Assembly (NCBI GenBank): GCA_021234155.1
Contig: JAJEKV010000099.1
Location: forward strand, 2,174,165 to 2,238,164
Reading direction: 5' to 3'
Source of the DNA: Isoetes taiwanensis
Taxonomy: Eukaryota > Streptophyta > Lycopodiopsida > Isoetales > Isoetaceae
Length of the DNA: 64,000 nt
The stretch's first letter is position 1; every line of letters starts with the position of its first letter. Positions 59,221 through 64,000 of the stretch are shown here, piece by piece. Both the position numbers and the translations under genes were made by a program. A model generated the notes under the pieces. It did no database searches. It was not told where the DNA came from and saw only the letters and a program-made list of their open reading frames with translations.

Positions 59221-60394
59221 CGAGGGAAAAAGCGCATATACGACAAACAGATGATATATTAGCAGCAAAGAGGACCTCCAATAAATACAAAGGCAAAGAA
59301 GTTGTATATAATTAGCAAATAAAAACAATCTATAGACTTTAATGCGCAACCATACATCTTTGGCAGTGGAAACAAATGTTGATGCTAGAAAAATATGTCT
59401 CTTGGAATTGATATGAAAGTTTGTCAAGCGACGCCATCAATGACATCAGGGGATTCTGTTTCTTTCTCCAAGTGCACAATTTATCGAGAATTCGTATGGC
59501 ACGTCATCTCAAATGATGCCACATTTCAATTGGCAACAAAAAAAATGAAAAGTTATGTGTCAACATCAACATTTTTGTCATTTGGAACACTAGTGTTTGC
59601 GTTTGGATACATCTTGTTTCATTTGAGACACTAGTGTTTGAATCCCTCAACCCATTATAAGCCATGGCAAATATATGTTAAAATGGCTTATCTTCGCTAA
59701 TTAGATAAAATTCCCATAGTTTTCTTCGGTGTAGCTAAAAACATACACCGTCTACAACATTGGGAGGAACTGCAAGCTTGTAGTTCACAACATTGGAGGA
59801 GTTATTAGACGTGAAGCCAACTTTAGAGCATTAACATATGAAAGTTTGTGTTTACAAGAATTATTAGATGTATCAATAAACTTTGAATTTAGAAGAGTTA
59901 TTTTATGGAAGGTGTAATTTGTGTGAGCAGAAAATTTCAGGCTGAAATTTCCCTGCTCATCAAATTCACCGACGAAAAAAACGGGAACCTGAAATTTTGC
60001 AATTTTCTTACTTTTCCGACGTTTCTCTGTCGGGAATCTTGGCGGCGCCGGTTAGAAGGGGACGGCAGGGGTCGACGAGAGGCAGGGGCTGACGGAGTTT
60101 GAATCGACTGTGTGCAGGGTTTGAATCGACTGTGTTTTTCGATTTGTAAAAACCTGCTGTTTAGCCCTGTAATTTCAGGGTCCCCTATAACTCATGACCA
60201 ACTTTAATTGCCAAAAAGTCTCAAAATTTAGCAAGGTGGTATGACGTGAAACTACTCAATTAAATTAAATTAAATTTACATGTCACATACCAATGGTACA
60301 TTCAGGTTTAAACAAGAAACAAGAAGATAAAAATACATAAAACTATTTCTAACACATAAACCTTGGCTTAGGGTTTGAGGACGGACCAAAACAT
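59221..60394. other. Spacer upstream of the bL19 gene
   Basis: AT-rich. The word ACACTAGTGTTTG occurs twice, about 45 bp apart (59589 and 59628). A GC-rich patch at 60040-60105 has GGCGGCGCCGG. The proximal promoter of the bL19 gene is presumably at the right edge; no TATA box was fixed. Confidence 0.4.
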
Positions 60395-61895
60395 ATGGCA
60401 ACAGGGTTATTATCGCGATGCATGCGCCAATTCGGCAGCCCTGCTGATGTCGTAACTTCATCTGCACTTCGTGATAAATATACACTAGTCAGATCCGGTA
60501 TGTACCTTGTGTTTCACTTTTGAAGTAGAAATGCTTGTGTTTTAAATGTACCGCTGCACATGCTAAAGTTCGTCGGATCCAAATGCCTTTGTGTTTACAG
60601 GATTTATTCAGAGGTTTGCTTCTCTACCTGAAGTTGTTGAAACGACAACAGAAAATGGTCAATATGGAGCTTCTTATGGCAGCTCGCTTCTTGACCTCTC
60701 GATGAATCCTCGCGTGAAAACAAAGAAGTTGACAAAAGTTGCACAACATATCATGGAGGTAGTACTGGCTACAGTATAAGGTTCAATATACGGGCATTTA
60801 TAATGTCGTTTCTGTTATTATCAAATTTGTTGACGATAGACTAGATGGTGCATTAGTTAGTCTAGCAATCATGAAATTGAGCAATTCGATGAAAATTCTT
60901 CATATCAGTTATCTGGTTTGACGGTTTGGTCCATGATTTAATAGGAAAGCCTTGAGAAAAATCTGGATGGGAATGTAGTCTATGGTCTCTTCTCCTAGCA
61001 ACATGAATCATTGCAGTAATGGCAGCTTTTCTCGCTTGGCCTGCCTAAATGCCCTTCAAAGTTTCTATAATTTTTGTGACTCAAAATGTAATGAGCTTTT
61101 GCAGCCAATGTTATTCTTGACAGAAAAAGAAACTGGGCCTGTGCTTATAAAATGGACTTAGCCGTCATGGCATACATGGATTCTTCATCTGTTCCCTTCT
61201 GCCATGGCTCATCCCTTCTCACTTCTCACTGGCAGTTCCCTTTTCCCATTTTGCCACATTGTACAGTAAGGTGTCATTTGTGAGTATTTGGAGACGGGAA
61301 GCAATGTTCATTGAAGACAGAAGTTTGCAAACGCATAGTTATGATATGTTAATATAATGTTCTTGTTGCATAGTTAGTAAGTGATTAATCACACGAGGGG
61401 AAATAAGGATCTGTATCTGTTTAGCTTCTTGACAGGGAAGCTGTTGATGCTGCAAAGAAGGAAAGAGCAATACCTAACTTCAGCGCGGGAGATACATTGC
61501 AGATTAAAGTGGTACAATGTTGTTTTTTATGTTATCATTTTAACAAATGGTTTGAATACTCTTTACTGGTTAGTCAACACTTTTGTTGTTCTCCAGGAAG
61601 TGCCTGAGAATAAACGCAGGGTATCGGTGTTAAAAGGTCTAGTGATAGCACGTCGTAATGCAGGGATAGGCTCAACATTTAGAATTAGAAGAGCCCTTGG
61701 AGGGACTGGAGTAGAGATGGTGTTCCCATTGTGAGTATCTAAAATTATGGAGAATTAAACTTCGTTATAGTTTTCTTATTCATTGGTTTATGCAGATATT
61801 CCCCTAGCATCAAGGAGATTAAGGTGTTGGAGCGGAAGAAAATGCGAAGAGCAAAGCTTTACTATTTGCGGGAAAAGTTTGCTTCTTCTCGATAA
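60395..61895 (+). CDS. Organellar (probably mitochondrial) ribosomal protein bL19, five exons
   Basis: A large-subunit ribosomal protein that sits at the subunit interface. Exons: 60395-60497, 60601-60758, 61425-61511, 61597-61730, 61796-61895; GT-AG introns, consistent phases, 582 nt, 193 residues. The N-terminus ([14 protein letters not shown]...) is rich in Arg/Ser and lacks acidic residues at first, fitting an organelle transit peptide. Exon 3 adds [20 protein letters not shown] and AGDTLQIKV. Exon 4 has [20 protein letters not shown] and FRIRRALGG. Exon 5 ends [16 protein letters not shown]. These are the signature words of bL19. The Glu-Ala-Val-x-x-x-KK segment and VPENKRR are typical of plant mitochondrial L19. 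The exon 3 acceptor TTTAG|CTTCTT was chosen because the nearby GACAG|GG would give a stop. Intact. Confidence 0.93.
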
Positions 61896-62224
61896 CGTGT
61901 CAATGCTATGGAGAATGGATACCAACAAGAGCATTTTTAGGGGGCATCTGGAAAGCTAAGCTCATAGTTTGGAGCTGCTTTTGCATGGCAGTGCAAAATT
62001 AAAATTCAGTTAAAATGAACCGCGGTCCAGAAGATGTACCTCCCTTCCGTGGAGTTGCAAGGGCCATATATGTGCTCTATCCTACACACCATGACATTGC
62101 TGCATGTCATGTGTTCATGCAAATGTTATGTCGAGCTAAAAAAGAACTGTTCTTACTTGCATTCCAGAAAATATGACAGCAGAACGTTGTAGAATTTTTT
62201 TCCCACTTGAATAAGGAAAATGTA
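61896..62224. other. bL19 3' flank
   Basis: Presumed 3' UTR and spacer. No gene recognised; poly(A) signal not fixed. Confidence 0.45.
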
Positions 62225-62322
62225 TGGGGGGATGGAAACAGGGGAGACAATTCCAGGGGGTCCCGCGACCGGCGGCAGCCGGGAGCGGGTCCTGGAATTG
62301 TCGACCCTGTTTCGTCCCCCCA
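62225..62322. repeat. GC-rich foldback hairpin
   Basis: The left arm GGGGATGGAAACAGGGG with GACAATTCCAGG (about 62225-62258) pairs with CCTGGAATTGTCGACCCTG and TTTCGTCCCCC (about 62291-62322), leaving few mismatches around a GC-rich loop. Both strands show short open frames that merely reflect the palindrome. Confidence 0.82.
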
Positions 62323-62446
62323 CAACATGGCAACTGGGGAGGAGAGAAATTTTGATCCGTTTACCTGTTTTTGACCTGTTAAGTGGAATCCAGCCTGCCT
62401 ATTTCCATTCTGGAAGCGGAATGGGCTCCCCAGTTGCCATGTTGTT
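62320..62446. repeat. Second, partly overlapping foldback with perfect 19-bp arms
   Basis: ACAACATGGCAACTGGGGA (about 62321) is the exact complement of TCCCCAGTTGCCATGTTGT (about 62428), with a spacer of about 90 bp. It abuts the hairpin at 62225-62322. It could be a small foldback element or a source of hairpin RNA. Confidence 0.85.
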
Positions 62447-62889
62447 ATGGGAGAGAGAAAGGCATAAAAATATTATTTTGTAGCTACAATCGTGTTATGT
62501 TCTATTCAAGTAAAGTGGCTGCATTGTTTAAAGGTGCTTAGATAATTCATGCAATAGGTAACATCTTGGACAGATACTTTTTACTCCAAAAAATGCTGGC
62601 GGCAACATGGTGAGCTGGTGGCATTAGGAGTGAGCCATTTTATCTTTTCCTCTCTTTTTTGTTGTTCAAGATTTCCGGTGAAGGATTGCCCCTATGTTGG
62701 AAAATGAAGACGCCTCTGCAGGCCCTAGTCTTCAGCAGAATTCCAAAGCTTGGCCGAAATTGGATTGGGTGATTCTTTGAAAATAGAATTAAGTTGGGTG
62801 ATTTTTCGAAAATTGTTATGGTTGTAGCAGCTGCACATGGTTATGTGATGGCGACATTATGTATATAAGAATGTCTTGTTTATCAGACA
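62447..62889. other. Spacer, nothing recognised
   Basis: No gene or repeat identified. Confidence 0.45.
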
Positions 62890-63003
62890 TTCTGGTGTGG
62901 AAGCAATGCCGACGCACCAGAATGTCTGGTAAATAGACATTTTTGTAACATGGAAACACGCCAGAATGTCTGGTAAACAGACATTTTCGTAACGTGGAAA
63001 CTT
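62886..63003. repeat. Array of three AATGTCT hairpins
   Basis: GAATGTCT-8 nt-AGACATTC (about 62890) is followed by two direct units of about 45 bp, each containing AATGTCT-7 nt-AGACATT and then a TTTT-GTAAC-TGGAAAC end (about 62923-63000). The first hairpin is an inverted version of the other two. Confidence 0.8.
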
Positions 63004-63066
63004 GTTATGTTACATTCTGCAGCAAAAAAATCCTTCCAAATGCTGCTAGATCTTCAGACCCTGTGT

Positions 63067-63222
63067 AGAATTGGTAGAAAATGGCTCGAATCGGTAGAAT
63101 CAGTGGCTAAAATGGCTTGAAATCGTCGCTTGGACCGCTTAAAGAGAATTGGTAGAAAATGGCTCGAATCGGTAGAATCGGTGGCTAAAATGGCTTGAAA
63201 TCGTCGCTTGGACCGCTTGAAG
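63067..63222. repeat. 78-bp tandem duplication
   Basis: Two units (63067-63144, 63145-63222) beginning AGAATTGGTAGAAAATGGCT and ending GGACCGCTTAAAG/GGACCGCTTGAAG; they differ at about two bases. 78 is divisible by 3, so a minus-strand frame repeats 26 residues, but no protein is recognised. Confidence 0.9.
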
Positions 63223-63400
63223 AGCCGCCCGAGAAGGCCGTAGACCAAAACCTTGCAGCAAAGAAAAAATAGTTTACATTACGTGGCACAGTACGATTGG
63301 ATCTCAGGGCAGAATGTAACGTAACCGGTTTTTACGTCCAGCGGAACTTATATGTACAAGAAGTTTATCGTATAAGAAATTTATTGTAATGGCCTAGGCC

Positions 63401-63458
63401 GTTGCAAATATTTCTTTTGTTTCAAACTTGTTGCAAATATTTCTTTTGTTTCAAACTT
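63401..63458. repeat. 29-bp tandem duplication
   Basis: GTTGCAAATATTTCTTTTGT plus TTCAAACTT, twice in exact succession. A second short direct pair (GGAGAGGTCGCAC-TTATT) follows at 63487-63531. Confidence 0.9.
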
Positions 63459-64000
63459 ATCTAAACGCTCTATGTGAAGAGGAAGGTGGAGAGGTCGCAC
63501 CTTATTAAGTTGGAGAGGTCGCACTTTATTTGCAGTACGATTGTTTGTGTATGATTGATGGCGAACATGACAACCGCATCTCATTTATCTCTTGCCTCAC
63601 TCGCTTACATGTTAGGATTCTACTTGGATATGTATCAATTTGAGGACATATATCAATTTGAGAAGAGGCGGGAATTGAACCCATACTGTTGCCCTGTGCT
63701 TTTGTGTGCGTAACATAGATGGTTGTTATAGTCAACGACCATGGAGATTCCACCATTGATCTACAATGAATTTGTATTTCCTCCTTCCCTTCCTCTTCCT
63801 TTTTGTCATCCGATGATAGCCAATGGGGACTGCCCATAACAATGGCGGGGCCGCCATAACCAATGGCTTGGCCACTAGGCTTTCATTGCGATGGACATCT
63901 TTTTCATTCTTTATTTTCTCCTTCCTCTACGTTCCTTATTTTTACACTACCCAATGTTTGTCAACGTCTTTTGAGCCTGGATGGGGGCCGCCCCATTAGG
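63459..64000. other. Spacer to window end
   Basis: Contains small direct repeats (ATATCAATTTGAG twice near 63645) and a minus-strand B-box-like GGGTTCAATTCCC at about 63670. No gene recognised; sequence continues beyond the window. Confidence 0.4.

Noticed and set aside
59014-59427. Open frames on both strands rich in Met-His-Ala-Cys
   Set aside because: They are translations of the GCAY microsatellite and have no non-repeat coding content.
63660-63740. Possible tRNA or SINE on the minus strand (GGTTCAATTCC)
   Set aside because: No A box at proper spacing, no tail and no target duplication.

Overview
This is a land-plant nuclear genome window. It is AT-rich with GT-AG spliced genes, plant-specific gene families (CAMTA, trihelix, plant-type zinc-ribbon/RING ligase) and old, nested, frameshifted transposons filling most of the space. 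The abundance of decayed LINEs plus a Crypton-like recombinase relic suggests a fern or another non-flowering or large-genome vascular plant more than a compact angiosperm. That placement is an inference, not a demonstration.

Layout. 1-5.7 kb: an in-frame tandem repeat, an intact RING-H2 ubiquitin ligase gene (minus, 1532-2359), a duplicated unknown block and a LINE 3' fragment. 5.7-9.2 kb: a complete-boundary but gag-only Copia element (minus) with a 5-bp target duplication. Nested inside it are a hAT-type non-autonomous element (8-bp duplication) and, within one LTR, an ORF1-only LINE insertion. 9.3-13.7 kb: a broken DEAD-box helicase gene resembling plant RH58 (minus). 14-20.2 kb: LINE fragments, a 1.03-kb tandem duplication of LINE sequence, a 2.5-kb structure with about 300-bp inverted ends, and a second ORF1-only LINE. 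22-31.2 kb: a complete 13-coding-exon CAMTA gene (plus), whose exons join in frame to give 1030 codons before the stop. 32-34.8 kb: a tRNA-derived SINE with perfect target duplications, a second hAT-type element and a LINE. 35.6-42.1 kb: a Ty3/gypsy chromovirus-like element (minus) with a histone H3-like fragment just inside its 5' LTR. 43.1-46.8 kb: an unrecognised five-exon gene (minus). 51-52.5 kb: a Crypton/DUF3504-like tyrosine recombinase relic (minus), followed by a Tourist-like MITE with TTA duplications. 53.6-54.4 kb: a frameshifted trihelix-type DNA-binding gene. 54.4-59.1 kb: a decayed gypsy element (plus) whose 3' LTR is homologous to the one at 35.6 kb, ending in a (GCAY)n tract. 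60.4-61.9 kb: a five-exon bL19 (organellar ribosomal protein L19) gene. 62.2-63.5 kb: a cluster of foldbacks and short tandem repeats.

The genes do not form a pathway. CAMTA (calcium/calmodulin-responsive transcription), the RING ligase, organellar bL19 and the unknown gene are independent loci separated by transposon debris. The most unusual items are the histone H3-like fragment inside a chromodomain retrotransposon, the Crypton-like relic, and the two ORF1-only LINE copies that share a conserved 3' tail with ORF2-bearing LINEs. All homology calls were made by eye from translated sequence; no searches were run.
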